64,000 bases of DNA. Source: Arenicola marina (lineage: Eukaryota > Annelida > Polychaeta > Arenicolidae). The notes below the pieces were generated by a model. That model saw only the letters and a program-made list of their open reading frames with translations, did not search any database and was not told where the DNA came from. The position numbers and the translations under genes were made by a program. Positions 9,150 to 21,640 of the stretch are shown one piece after another. Numbering within the stretch: position 1 is the first letter of the stretch; every line of letters starts with the position of its first letter. Location of the stretch: NCBI GenBank assembly GCA_964019135.1, contig OZ025264.1, positions 1-64,000 on the forward strand, in the 5' to 3' direction.

Positions 9150-11049
9150 CGGCTGGATGAGCAGTGTGGGAGGGGGGGCTGGGCCGGGGAAGGGGGGTGG
9201 GGATGGTGACGGGTGGGTGGTCGCGATGAAATCTGTGGCGATAACCCGCCGGGGAAAGGGAAAAAGGGAGACGGCTGGGGGGGGGGGGGGGGAGGAGGGG
9301 GAGCGAGGGAATGAATCGGGTCTTCTGGGAAGGGCAGAATTACCTGCCGTAACAAGGCATTGATCACACAGTTACTTCCGGGTTGACTGTGTGGATAAGA
9401 ATGGCGGGGATGAGAGGGGGGGAGGGGGGCGTTAATACCCCCCCCCCATCTCACACACTCAGACAGACACAGCCTGGCGTTCTCACGGTTGTCGGGTTCC
9501 CCGTGCCATGTCTGGCTATCATTCATTCCACCGCTCACCTGTGATGGCGATGGTGGGCCCTGGGGGGTCTGGGGAGGGGGTTGTTCATTGGGCGTAGGTG
9601 CCCAATTTTTCCACCCCCACCACCACCCCTCCCCCATGCCTCACCCCAGTGCCTAAACTTTTAGCACCCTCTCCCGTCGTACCACCCACGAATAATTTAC
9701 TTTCCGATCCCTTTGATTGTCCTGTTCTTCCCTTTCCCCCCTCCCCCTCCACCCCGAAACTCTTGCCTCCCCCCCCCCCTTGGGTGCCCCCCCCCCGTAT
9801 CGATATGTGTGGGAATATGACCTTGCGGGGAATAGCGAAGGCGGAGGGGAGGCGTGGGGGGGGGGGGAGGAGAAAGGCAGGGGGAGGGGGGCGGATTTGG
9901 GAAAGGGAGGTGGGAGGGGGGCGTGGCTAGTCGAGGGAAGAGGGGTCGTGGCTGGTCTACAAAGATGCAGTTTGGGGAGGGGGGGGCGTGGTTGGTCGAG
10001 GGAGGGTGTGTGTGGCGGGTGGGAGGGGGGAGGGGGGTATGCTGGGCTGACCATGCCATGTAGGTGGCCTAGCGGGATGGTTCCAGACTCTCCGCGCGCT
10101 CTGGATCCTCATGTTCTCATGGATCGTCCCTTCCCATGTAATCAATTGAAGGACTGGACGATCAGAATGATTTTTGGACGAATTAACTTGATGCCGAGTT
10201 ATAAGAGAAGTAGACCCCGAGGTGGACCCAGCGCTGTAAACAATCCCACAACGACCGCCGCGGGTTCAAACAAATTCCGCCGGCGGTGCAAAAATATAAC
10301 TCTCAGACCGCTGACCAAACTCATCTAGCCCCCCCCCCCCGCCCCTCTCACTCCCGCCGCCCCCCACTACAGGGATCCCAGGACACTAACTCACCCCGCC
10401 CTCCAGCCTCCCCCCCGCATCTCCTTCTACCCCTGTATCCCCGGGGCCGTCGGCGCCTGGCACAGCGGGGCAATGGGTATCCCACCCCACCGCCCCTTGC
10501 CAATAGTAACCCCCCTCCCCCCACCTCCCCCCCCCCCCCCGACCACTACCAGCATCTACTACCCCCTCCCCCCTATACGCCCCACATTCACCCTTACCCG
10601 CAGCAACAATGCTTCTACGAGTATTAGAGAGGTGACATGGAACTCCAAATCTCGCACCCCACCGCCACGCCACCCCCCCCCCCCTTGCTCCTCACCGGCG
10701 CCCCCCCCCCCTCCCTCCTCACACCCCACCCCCGGCCCACTGCCCTACCCTACAGTGCCTCACCTTCACATTCCTGCGTGGGAAGCAGGCCGTGTGGCTG
10801 ATGTCTCAGGCCTGTCGATTGATGCCTCAGGGTTAGTGATTGATCGGCTGGTAGGTTGGGTCTGTGGGGTAACGGGACGCGGGCGGGGTGGGGGGGCGGT
10901 AAAGGGGGCGGGGGGGACGAGGGGGCGGGGACGAGGGGGTGGGGGGGGTCGCAAACCTTCCTTATCCAGTAACGCGAACTGTCTGAAGGAACGCCTGAAG
11001 ATATTATTGGTCTTAAACGGTCGATACAAAAGTCCTGAAAAAGCATGAA
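9150..11049. other. G/C-tract low-complexity DNA with no gene supported
   Basis: G-rich + strand patches (9160-9310, 9840-10040, 10870-10950) alternate with C-rich patches (9600-9800, 10320-10740), with many homopolymer runs of 9-14. A local duplication of GCGTGG(C/T)TGGTCGAGGGA-like sequence lies at 9920-10010. All frames here are proline-, glycine- or arginine-rich, open on both strands at once, and end within the tracts, which is compositional. Ordinary sequence at 10060-10320 shows no gene. Confidence 0.6.
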
Positions 11050-14000
11050 ATCCCTGCTTGACCTGTTTATGCCATCCGTAATCAGCTGCTAGCCCCTCCT
11101 TGACCCCTGTCCATGCCGTCCGTATTAATCTCGTAACCCCTACTTGACCCTTGTCCATGCCGTCCGTATTAACCTCGTAACCCCTCCTTGACCCTTGTCC
11201 ATGCCGTCCGTATTAGCCACGTAACCCCTCCTTGACCCATGTCTATGCCGTCCGTATTAACCTCGTAACCCCTCCTTGACCCCTGTCCATGCCGTCCGTA
11301 TTAACCTCGTAACCCCTACTTGACCCTTGTCCATGCCGTCCGTATTAACCACGTAACCCCTCCTTGACCCCTGTCTATGCCGTCCGTATTAACCTCGTAA
11401 CCCCTCCTTGACCCCTGTCCATGCCGTCCGTATTAACCTCGTAACCCCTCCTTGACCCCTGTCCATGCCGTCCGTATTAACCTCGTGACCCCTCCTTGAC
11501 CCCTGTCCATGCCGTCTGTATTAACCTCGTAACCCCTCCTTGACCCCTGTCCATGCCGTCCGTATTAACCTCGTAACCCCTCCTTGAGCCCTGTCCATGC
11601 CGTCCGTATTAACCTCGTAACCCCACCTTCACCCCTGTCCATGCCGTCTGTATTAACCTCGTAACCCCTCCTTGACCCCTGTCCATGCCGTCCGTATTAA
11701 CCTCGTAACCCCTCCTTGAGCCCTGTCCATGCCGTCCGTATTAACCTCGTAACCCCACCTTCACCCCTGTCCATGCCGTCCGTATTAACCTCGTAACCCC
11801 TCCTTGACCCCTGTCCATGCCGTCCGTATTAACCTCGTAACCTCTCCTTGACCCCTGTCCGTGCCGTCCGTATTAACCTCGTAACCCCTCCTTGACCCCT
11901 GTCCATGCCGTCCGTATTAACCTCGTAACCCCTCCTTGACCCCTGTCCATGCCGTCCGTATTAACCTCGTAACCCCTCCTTGACCCCTGTCCATGCCGTC
12001 CGTATTAACCTCGTAACCTCTCCTTGACCCCTGTCCGTGCCGTCCGTATTAACCTCGTAACCCCTCCTTGACCCCTGTCCATGCCGTCCGTATTAACCTC
12101 GTAACCCCTCCTTGACCCCTGTCCATGCCGTCCGTATTAACCTCGTAACCCCTCCTTGAGCCCTGTCCATGCCGTCGGTATTAACCTAGTAACCCCTCCT
12201 TGACCCCTGTCCGTGCCGTCCGTATTAACCTCGTAACCCCTCCTTGACCCCTGTCCATGCCGTCCGTATTAACCTCGTAACCCCTCCTTGACCCCTGTCC
12301 ATGCCGTCCGTATTAACCTCGTAACCCCTCCTTGACCCCTGTCCATGCCGTCCGTATTAACCTCGTAGCCCCTCCTTGACCCCTGTCCATGCCGTCCGTA
12401 TTAACCTCGTAACCCCACCTTCACCCCTGTCCATGCCGTCTGTATTAACCTCGTAACCCCTCCTTGACCCCTGTCCATGCCGTCCGTATTAACCTCGTAA
12501 CCCCTCCTTGACCCCTGTCCATGCCGTCCGTATTAACCTCGTAACCCCTCCTTGACCCCTGTCCATGCCGTCCGTATTAACCTCGTAACCCCTCCTTGAC
12601 CCCTGTCCATGCCGTCTGTATTAACCTCGTAGCCCCTCCTTGACCCCTGTCCATGCCGTCCGTATTAACCTCGTAACCCCACCTTCACCCCTGTCCATGC
12701 CGTCTGTATTAACCTCGTAACCCCTCCTTGACCCCTGTCCATGCCGTCCGTATTAACCTCGTAACCCCTCCTTGAGCCCTGTCCATGCCGTCGGTATTAA
12801 CCTAGTAACCCCTCCTTGACCCCTGTCCGTGCCGTCCGTATTAACCTCGTAACCCCTCCTTGACCCCTGTCCATGCCGTCCGTATTAACCTCGTAACCCC
12901 TCCTTGACCCCTGTCCATGCCGTCCGTATTAACCTCGTAACCCCTCCTTGACCCCTGTCCATGCCGTCCGTATTAACCTCGTAACCCCTCCTCGACCCCT
13001 GTCCATGCCGTCCGTATTAACCTCGTAACTCCTCCTTGACCCCTGTCCATGCCGTCCGTATTAACCTCGTAACCTCTCCTTGACCCCTGTCCATGCCGTC
13101 CGTATTAACCTCGTTACCCCTCCTTGACCCCTGTCCATGCCGTCCGTATTAACCTCGTAACCCATCATTGACTCCTGTCCATGCCGTCCGTATTAACCTC
13201 GTAACCCCTCCTTGACCCCTGTCCATGCCGTCCGTATTAACCTCGTAACCCCTCCTCGACCCCTGTCCATGCCGTCCGTATTAACCTCGTAACCACTCCT
13301 TGACCCCTGTCCATGCCGTCCGTATTAACCTCGTGACCCCTCCTTGACCCCTGTCCATGCCGTCCGTATTAACCTCGTAGCCCCTCCTTGACCCCTGTCC
13401 ATGCCGTCCGTATTAACCTCGTAACCCCTCCTTGATCCCTGTCCATGCCGTCCGTATTAACCTCGTCACCCCTCCTTCACCCCTGTCCATGCCGTCCGTA
13501 TTAACCTCGTAACCCCTCCTTGACCCCTGTCCGTGCCGTCCGTATTAACCTCGTAACCCCTCCTTGAGCCCTGTCCATGCCGTCCGTATTAACCTCGTAA
13601 CCCCTCCTTGACCCCTGTCCATGCCGTCCGTATTAACCTCGTAACCCCTCCTTGACCCCTGTCCATGCCGTCCGTATTAACCTTGTAACCCCTCCTTGAG
13701 CCCTGTTCATGCCGTCCGTGTTAACCTCGTAACCCCTCCTTGAGCCCTGTCCATGCCGTCCGTATTAACCTCGTAACCCCTCCTTGACCCCTGTCCATGC
13801 CGTCCGTATTAACCTCGTAACCCCTTCTTGACCCCTGTCCATGCCGTCCGTATTAACCTCGTAACCCCTCCTTGACCCCTGTCCATGCCGTCCGTATTAA
13901 CCTCGTAACCCCTCCTTGACCCCTGTCCATGCCGTCCGTATTAACCTCGTAACCCCTCCTTGACCCCTGTCCATGCCGTCCGTATTAACCTCGTAACCCC

Positions 14001-14656
14001 TCCTTGACCCCTGTCCATGCCGTCCGTATTAACCTCGTAACCCCTCCTTGACCCCTGTCCATGCCGTCCGTATTAACCTCGTAACCCTTCCTTGACCCCT
14101 GTCCATGCCGTCCGTATTAACCTCGTAACCCCTCCTTGACCCCTATCCATGCCGTCCGTATTAACCTCGTGACCCCTCCTTGACCCCTGTCCATGCCGTC
14201 CGTATTAACCTCGTAACCCCTCCTTGACCCCTGTCCATGCCGTCCGTATTAACCTCGTAACCCCTCCTTGACCCCTGTCCATGCCGTCCGTATTAACCTC
14301 GTAACCCCTCCTTGACCCCTGTCCATGCCGTCCGTATTAACCTCGTAACCCCTCCTTGATCCCTGTCCATGCCATCCGTATTAACCTCGTAACCCCTCCT
14401 TGACCCCTGTCCATGCCGTCCGTATTAACCTCGTAACCCCTCCTTGACCCCTGTCCATGCCGTCCGTATTAACCTCGTAACCCTTCTTGACCCCTGTCCA
14501 TGCCGTCCGTATTAACCTCGTAACCCCTCCTTGACCCCTGTCCATGCCGTCCGTATTAACCTCGTAGCCCCTCCTTGACCCCTGTCCATGCCGTCCGTAT
14601 TCACCTCGTAACCCCTCCTTGACCCCTGTCTATGCCAGCCGTAATAAACTCAAGTA
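11050..14656. repeat. 44-bp satellite array, about 82 copies
   Basis: The unit contains CCCCTCCTTGACCCCTGTCC, then ATGCCGTCCGTATTAACC and TCGTAA. Period is 44 with very few length changes (one near 14480). Recurrent point variants (TTGAGCCC, CACCTTCACC, GTGACCCC, CCGTGCCG, CCGTCTG) are shared by many non-adjacent copies, showing spread by unequal exchange or conversion. The first unit (11050-11092) and last unit (about 14615-14656) are mosaics carrying features of the neighbouring 42-bp satellite, such as GACCTGT and CCGTAAT. The + strand is strongly C-rich (19 C to 6 G per unit). It has no long open frame because 44 is not divisible by three. Confidence 0.95.
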
Positions 14657-17600
14657 ACCCCGGAACCCCTCCTTGACCTGTCTGATCTGTCAGTAATCAC
14701 CCCGGAACCCCTCCTTGACCTGTCTGATCTGTCAGTAATCACCCCGGAACCCCTCCTTGACCTGTCTGATCTGTCAGTAATCACCCCGGAACCCCTCCTT
14801 GACCTGTCTGATATGTCAGTAATCACCCCGGAACCCCTCCTTGACCTGTCTGCTCTGTCAGTAATCACCCCGGAACCCCTCCTTGACCTGTCTGATCTGT
14901 CAGTAATCACCCCGGAACCCCTCCTTGACTTGTCTGATCTGTCAGTAATCACCCCGGAACCCCTCCTTGACCTGTTTGATCTGTCAGTAATCACCCCGGA
15001 ACCCCTCCTTGACCTGTCTGATCTGTCAGTAGTCACCCCGGAACCCCTCCTTGACCTGTCTGATCTGTCAGTAATCACCCCGGAACCCCTCCTTGACCTG
15101 TCTGATCTGTCAGTAATCACCCAGGAACCCCTCCTTGACCTGTCTGATCTATCAGTAATCACCCCGGAACCCCTCCTGGACCTGTCTGATCTGTCAGTAA
15201 TCACCACGGAACCCCTCCTTGACCTGTCTGATATGTCAGTAATCACCCCGGAACCCCTCCTTGACCTGTCTGATCTGTCAGTAATCACCACGGAACCCCT
15301 CCTTGACCTGTCTGATATGTCAGTAATCACCCCGGAACCCCTCCTTGACCTGTCTGATCTGTCAGTAATCACCCCGGAACCGCTCCTTGACCTGTCTGAT
15401 CTGTCAGTAATCACCCCGGAACCCCTCCTTGACCTGTCTGATCTGTCAGTAATCACCCCGGAACCCCTCCTTGACCTGTCTGATACGTCAGTAATCACCC
15501 CGGAACCCCTCCTTGACCTGTCTGATCTGTCAGTAATCACCCCGGAACCCCTAATTGACCTGTTTGATCTGTCAGTAATCACCCCGGGACCCCTCCTTGA
15601 CCTGTCTGATCTGTCAGTAGTCACCCCGGAACCCCTCCTTGACCTGTCTGATCTGTCAGTAATCACCCCGGAACCCCTCCTTGACCTGTCTGATCTGTCA
15701 GTAATCACCCCGGAACCCCTCCTTGACCTGTCTGATCTGTCAGTAATCACCCCGGAACCCCTCCTTGACCTGTTTGATCTGTCAGTAATCACCCCGGGAC
15801 CACTCCTTGACCTGTCTGATCTGTCAGTAGTCACCCCGGAACCCCTCCTTGACCTGTCTGATCTGTCAGTAATCACCCCGGAACCCCTCCTTGACCTGTC
15901 TGATCTGTCAGTAATCACCCAGGAACCCCTCCTTGACCTGTCTGATCTGTCAGTAATCACCCCGGAACCCCTCCTGGACCTGTCTGATCTGTCAGTAATC
16001 ACCCCGGAACCCCTCCTTGACCTGTCTGATCTGTCAGTAATCACCCCGGAACCCCTCCTTGACCTGTCTGATCTGTCAGTAATCACCCTGGAACCCCTCC
16101 ATGACCTGTCTGATCTGTCAGTAATCACCACGGAACCCCTCCTTGACCTGTCTGATCTGTCAGTAATCACCACGGAACCGCTCCTTGACCTGTCTGATCT
16201 GTCAGTAATCACCCCGGAACCCCTCCTTGACCTGTCTGATCTGTCAGTAATCACCCTGGAACCCCTCCTTGACCTGTCTGATCTGTCAGTAATCACCCCG
16301 GAACCCCTCCTTGACCTGTCTGATCTGTCAGTAATCACCCCGGAACCCCTCCTTGGCCTGTCTGATCTGTCAGTAATCACCCCGGAACCCCTCCTTGACC
16401 TGTCTGATCTATCAGTAATCACCCCGGAACCCCTCCTTGAACTGTCTGATCTGTCAGTAATCACCCCGGAACCCCTCCTTGACCTGTCTGATCTGTCAGT
16501 AATCACCCCGGAACCCCTCCTTGACCTGTCTGATCTGTCAGTAATCACCCCGGAACCCGTCCTTGACCTGTCTGATCTGTCAGTAATCACCCTGGAACCC
16601 CTCCTTGACCTGTCTGATCTGTCAGTAATCACCCCGGAACCCCTCCTTGACCTGTCTGATCTGTCAGTAATCACCCCGGAACCCCTCCTTGACCTGTCTG
16701 ATCTGTCAGTAATCACCCCGGAACCCCTCCTTGGCCTGTCTGATCTGTCAGTAATCACCCCGGAACCCCTCCTTGACCTGTCTGATCTGTCAGTAATCAC
16801 CCCGGAACCCCTCCTTGACCTGTCTGATCTGTCAGTAATCACCCCGGAACCCCTCCTTGACCTGTCTGATCTGTCAGTAATCACCCCGGAACCCCTCCTT
16901 GACCTGTCTGATCTGTCAGTAATCACCCCGGAACCCCTCCTTGGCCTGTCTGATCTGTCAGTAATCACCCCGGAACCCCTCCTTGACCTGTCTGATCTGT
17001 CAGTAATCACCCCGGAACCCCTCCTTGACCTGTCTGATCTGTCAGTAATCACCCCGGAACCCCTCCTTGACCTGTCTGATCTGTCAGTAATCACCCCGGA
17101 ACCCCTCCTTGACCTGTCTGATCTGTCAGTAATCACCCCGGAACCCCTCCTTGACCTGTCTGATCTGTCAGTAATCACCCCGGAACCCCTCCTTGACCTG
17201 TCTGATCTGTCAGTAATCACCCCGGAACCCCTCCTTGGCCTGTCTGATCTGTCAGTAATCACCCCGGAACCCCTCCTTGACCTGTCTGATCTGTCAGTAA
17301 TCACCCCGGAACCCCTCCTTGAACTGTCTGATCTGTCAGTAATCACCCCGGAATCCCTCCTTGACCTGTCTGATCTGTCAGTAATCACCCCGGAATCCCT
17401 CCTTGACCTGTCTGATCTGTCAGTAATCACCCCGGAACCCCTCCTTGACCTGTCTGATCTGTCAGTAATCACCCCGGAACCCCTCCTTGACCTGTCTGAT
17501 CTGTCAGTAATCACCCTGGAATCCCTCCTTGACCTGTCGGATCTGTCAGTAATCACCCCGGAACCCCTCCTTGACCTGTCTGATCTGTCAGTAATCACCC

Positions 17601-20199
17601 CGGAACCCCTCCTTGACCTGTCTGATCTGTCAGTAATCACCCCGGAACCCCTCCTTGACCTGTCTGATCTGTCAGTAATCACCCTGGAATCCCTCCTTGA
17701 CCTGTCGGATCTGTCAGTAATCACCCCGGAACCCCTCCTTGACCTGTCTGATCTGTCAGTAATCACCCCGGAACCCCTCCTTGACCTGTCTGATCTGTCA
17801 GTAATCACCCCGGAACCCCTCCTTGACCTGTCTGATCTGTCAGTAATCACCCCGGAACCCCTCCTTGACCTGTCTGATCTGTCAGTAATCACCCCGGAAC
17901 CCCTCCTTGGCCTGTCTGATCTGTCAGTAATCACCCCGGAACCCCTCCTTGACCTGTCTGATCTGTCAGTAATCACCCTGGAATCCCTCCTTGACCTGTC
18001 GGATCTGTCAGTAATCACCCCGGAACCCCTCCTTGACCTGTCTGATCTGTCAGTAATCACCCCGGAACCCCTCCTTGACCTGTCTGATCTGTCAGTAATC
18101 ACCCCGGAACCCCTCCTTGGCCTGTCTGATCTGTCAGTAATCACCCCGGAACCCCTCCTTGACCTGTCTGATCTGTCAGTAATCACCCCGGAACCCCTCC
18201 TTGACCTGTCTGATCTGTCAGTAATCACCCCGGAACCCCTCCTTGACCTGTCTGATCTGTCAGTAATCACCCCGGAACCCCTCCTTGACCTGTCTGATCT
18301 GTCAGTAATCACCCCGGAACCCCTCCTTGGCCTGTCTGATCTGTCAGTAATCACCCCGGAACCCCTCCTTGACCTGTCTGATCTGTCAGTAATCACCCCG
18401 GAACCCCTCCTTGACCTGTCTGATCTGTCAGTAATCACCCCGGAACCCCTCCTTGACCTGTCTGATCTGTCAGTAATCACCCCGGAATCCCTCCTTGACC
18501 TGTCTGATCTGTCAGTAATCACCCCGGAACCCCTCCTTGACCTGTCTGATCTGTCAGTAATCACCCCGGAACCCCTCCTTGACCTCTCTGATCTGTCAGT
18601 AATCACCCCGGAACCCCTCCTTGACCTGTCTGATCTGTCAGTAATCACACCGGAACCCCTCCTTGACCTGTCTGATCTGTCAGTAATCACCCCGGAACCC
18701 CTCCTTGACCTGTCTGATCTGTCAGTAATCACCCCGGATCCCCTCCTTGACCTGTCTGATCTGTCAGTAATCACCCCGGAACCCCTCCTTGACCTGTCTG
18801 ATCTGTCAGTAATCACCCCGGAACCCCTCCTTGACCTGTCTGATCTGTCAGTAATCACCCCGGAACCCCTCCTTGACCTGTCTGATCTGTCAGTAATCAC
18901 CCCGGAACCCCTCCTTGACCTGTCTGATCTGTCAGTAATCACCCCGGAACCCCTCCTTGACCTGTCTGATCTGTCAGTAATCACCCCGGAACCCCTCCTT
19001 GACCTCTCTGATCTGTCAGTAATCACCCCGGAACCCCTCCTTGACCTCTCTGATCTGTCAGTAATCACCCCGGAACCCCTCCTTGACCTGTCTGATCTGT
19101 CAGTAATCACCCCGGAACCCCTCCTTGACCTGTCTGATCTGTCAGTAATCACCCCGGATCCCCTCCTTGACCTGTCTGATCTGTCAGTAATCACCCCGGA
19201 ACCCCTCCTTGACCTGTCTGATCTGTCAGTAATCACCCCGGAACCCCTCCTTGACCTGTCTGATCTGTCAGTAATCACCCCGGAATCCCTCCTTGACCTG
19301 TCTGATCTGTCAGTAATCACCCCGGAACCCCTCCTTGACCTGTCTGATCTGTCAGTAATCACCCCGGAACCCCTCCTTGACCTGTCTGATCTGTCAGTAA
19401 TCACCCCGGAATCCCTCCTTGACCTGTCTGATCTGTCAGTAATCACCCCAGAACCCCTCCTTGGTCTGTCTGATCTGTCAGTAATCACCCCGGAACCCCT
19501 CCTTGACCTGTCTGATCTGTCAGTAATCACCCCGGAACCCCTCCTTGACCTGTCTGATCTGTCAGTAATCACCCCGGAACCCCTCCTTGACCTGTCTGAT
19601 CTGTCAGTAATCACCCCGGAACCCCTCCTTGACCTGTCTGATCTGTCAGTAATCACCCCGGAACCCCTCCTTGACCTGTCTGATCTGTCAGTAATCACCC
19701 CGGAACCCCTCCTTGGCCTGTCTGATCTGTCAGTAATCACCCCGGAACCCCTCCTTGACCTGTCTGATCTGTCAGTAATCACCCCGGAACCCCTCCTTGA
19801 CCTGTCTGATCTGTCAGTAATCACCCCGGAACCCCTCCTTGGCCTGTCTGATCTGTCAGTAATCACCCCGGAACCCCTCCTTGACCTGTCTGATCTGTCA
19901 GTAATCACCCCGGAACCCCTCCTTGACCTGTCTGATCTGTCAGTAATCACCCCGGAATCCCTCCTTGACCTGTCTGATCTGTCAGTAATCACCCCGGAAT
20001 CCCTCCTTGAACTGTCTGATCTGTCAGTAATCACCCCGGAACCCCTCCTTGGTCTGTCTGATCTGTCAGTAATCACCCCGGAACCCCTCCTTGACCTGTC
20101 TGATCTGTCAGTAATCACCCCGGAACCCCTCCTTGACCTGTCTGATCTGTCAGTAATCACCCCGGAACCCCTCCTTGACCTGTCTGATCTGTCAGTAAT

Positions 20200-21640
20200 C
20201 ACCCCGGAACCCCTCCTTGACCTGTCTGATCTGTCAGTAATCACCCCGGAACCCCTCCTTGACCTCTCTGATCTGTCAGTAATCACCCCGGAACCCCTCC
20301 TTGACCTGTCTGATCTGTCAGTAATCACACCGGAACCCCTCCTTGACCTGTCTGATCTGTCAGTAATCACCCCGGAACCCCTCCTTGACCTGTCTGATCT
20401 GTCAGTAATCACCCCGGATCCCCTCCTTGACCTGTCTGATCTGTCAGTAATCACCCCGGAACCCCTCCTTGACCTGTCTGATCTGTCAGTAATCACCCCG
20501 GAACCCCTCCTTGACCTGTCTGATCTGTCAGTAATCACCCCGGAATCCCTCCTTGACCTGTCTGATCTGTCAGTGATCACCCCGGAACCCCTCCTTGACC
20601 TGTCTGATCTGTCAGTAATCACCCCGGAACCCCTCCTTGACCTGTCTGATCTGTCAGTAATCACCCCGGAACCCCTCCTTGACCTGTCTGATCTGTCAGT
20701 AATCACCCCGGAATCCCTCCTTGACCTGTCTGATCTGTCAGTAATCACCCCAGAACCCCTCCTTGGTCTGTCTGATCTGTCAGTAATCACCCCGGAACCC
20801 CTCCTTGACCTGTCTGATCTGTCAGTATTCACCCCGGAACCCCTCCTTGACCTGTCTGATCTGTCAGTAATCACCCCGGAACCCCTCCTTGGCCTGTCTG
20901 ATCTGTCAGTAATCACCCCGGAATCCCTCCTTGACCTGTCTGATCTGTCAGTAATCACCCCGGAATCCCTCCTTGACCTGTCTGATCTGTCAGTAATCAC
21001 CCCGGAACCCCTCCTTGACCTCTCTGATCTGTCAGTAATCACCCCGGAACCCCTCCTTGACCTGTCTGATCTGTCAGTAATCACCCCGGAACCCCTCCTT
21101 GACCTGTCTGATCTGTCAGTAATCACCCCGGATCCCCTCCTTGACCTGTCTGATCTGTCAGTAATCACCCCGGAACCCCTCCTTGACCTGTCTGATCTGT
21201 CAGTAATCACCCCGGAACCCCTCCTTGACCTGTCTGATCTGTCAGTAATCACCCCGGAATCCCTCCTTGACCTGTCTGATCTGTCAGTGATCACCCCGGA
21301 ACCCCTCCTTGACCTGTCTGATCTGTCAGTAATCACCCCGGAACCCCTCCTTGACCTGTCTGATCTGTCAGTAATCACCCCGGAACCCCTCCTTGACCTG
21401 TCTGATCTGTCAGTAATCACCCCGGAATCCCTCCTTGACCTGTCTGATCTGTCAGTAATCACCCCAGAACCCCTCCTTGGTCTGTCTGATCTGTCAGTAA
21501 TCACCCCGGAACCCCTCCTTGACCTGTCTGATCTGTCAGTATTCACCCCGGAACCCCTCCTTGACCTGTCTGATCTGTCAGTAATCACCCCGGAACCCCT
21601 CCTTGGCCTGTCTGATCTGTCAGTAATCACCCCGGAATCC
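20200..21640. repeat. Two tandem copies of a 17-unit (714-bp) higher-order repeat
   Basis: Rare variants recur exactly 714 bases apart: GGATCC at 20416 and 21130, CAGTGATC at 20571 and 21285, and CAGTATTC at 20823 and 21537. The intervening common variants also keep their order, so a 17-monomer block was duplicated as one piece. A further copy of the same variant string begins near 26100. Boundaries are approximate. Confidence 0.85.

Noticed and set aside
9023-11158. Proline-rich or glycine-rich protein genes
   Set aside because: The frames coincide with G/C homopolymer tracts, overlap on both strands and have no domain, signal or splice evidence.
11050-14656. CRISPR-like array
   Set aside because: Units are contiguous with no unique spacers, there are no cas genes, and the setting is eukaryotic.
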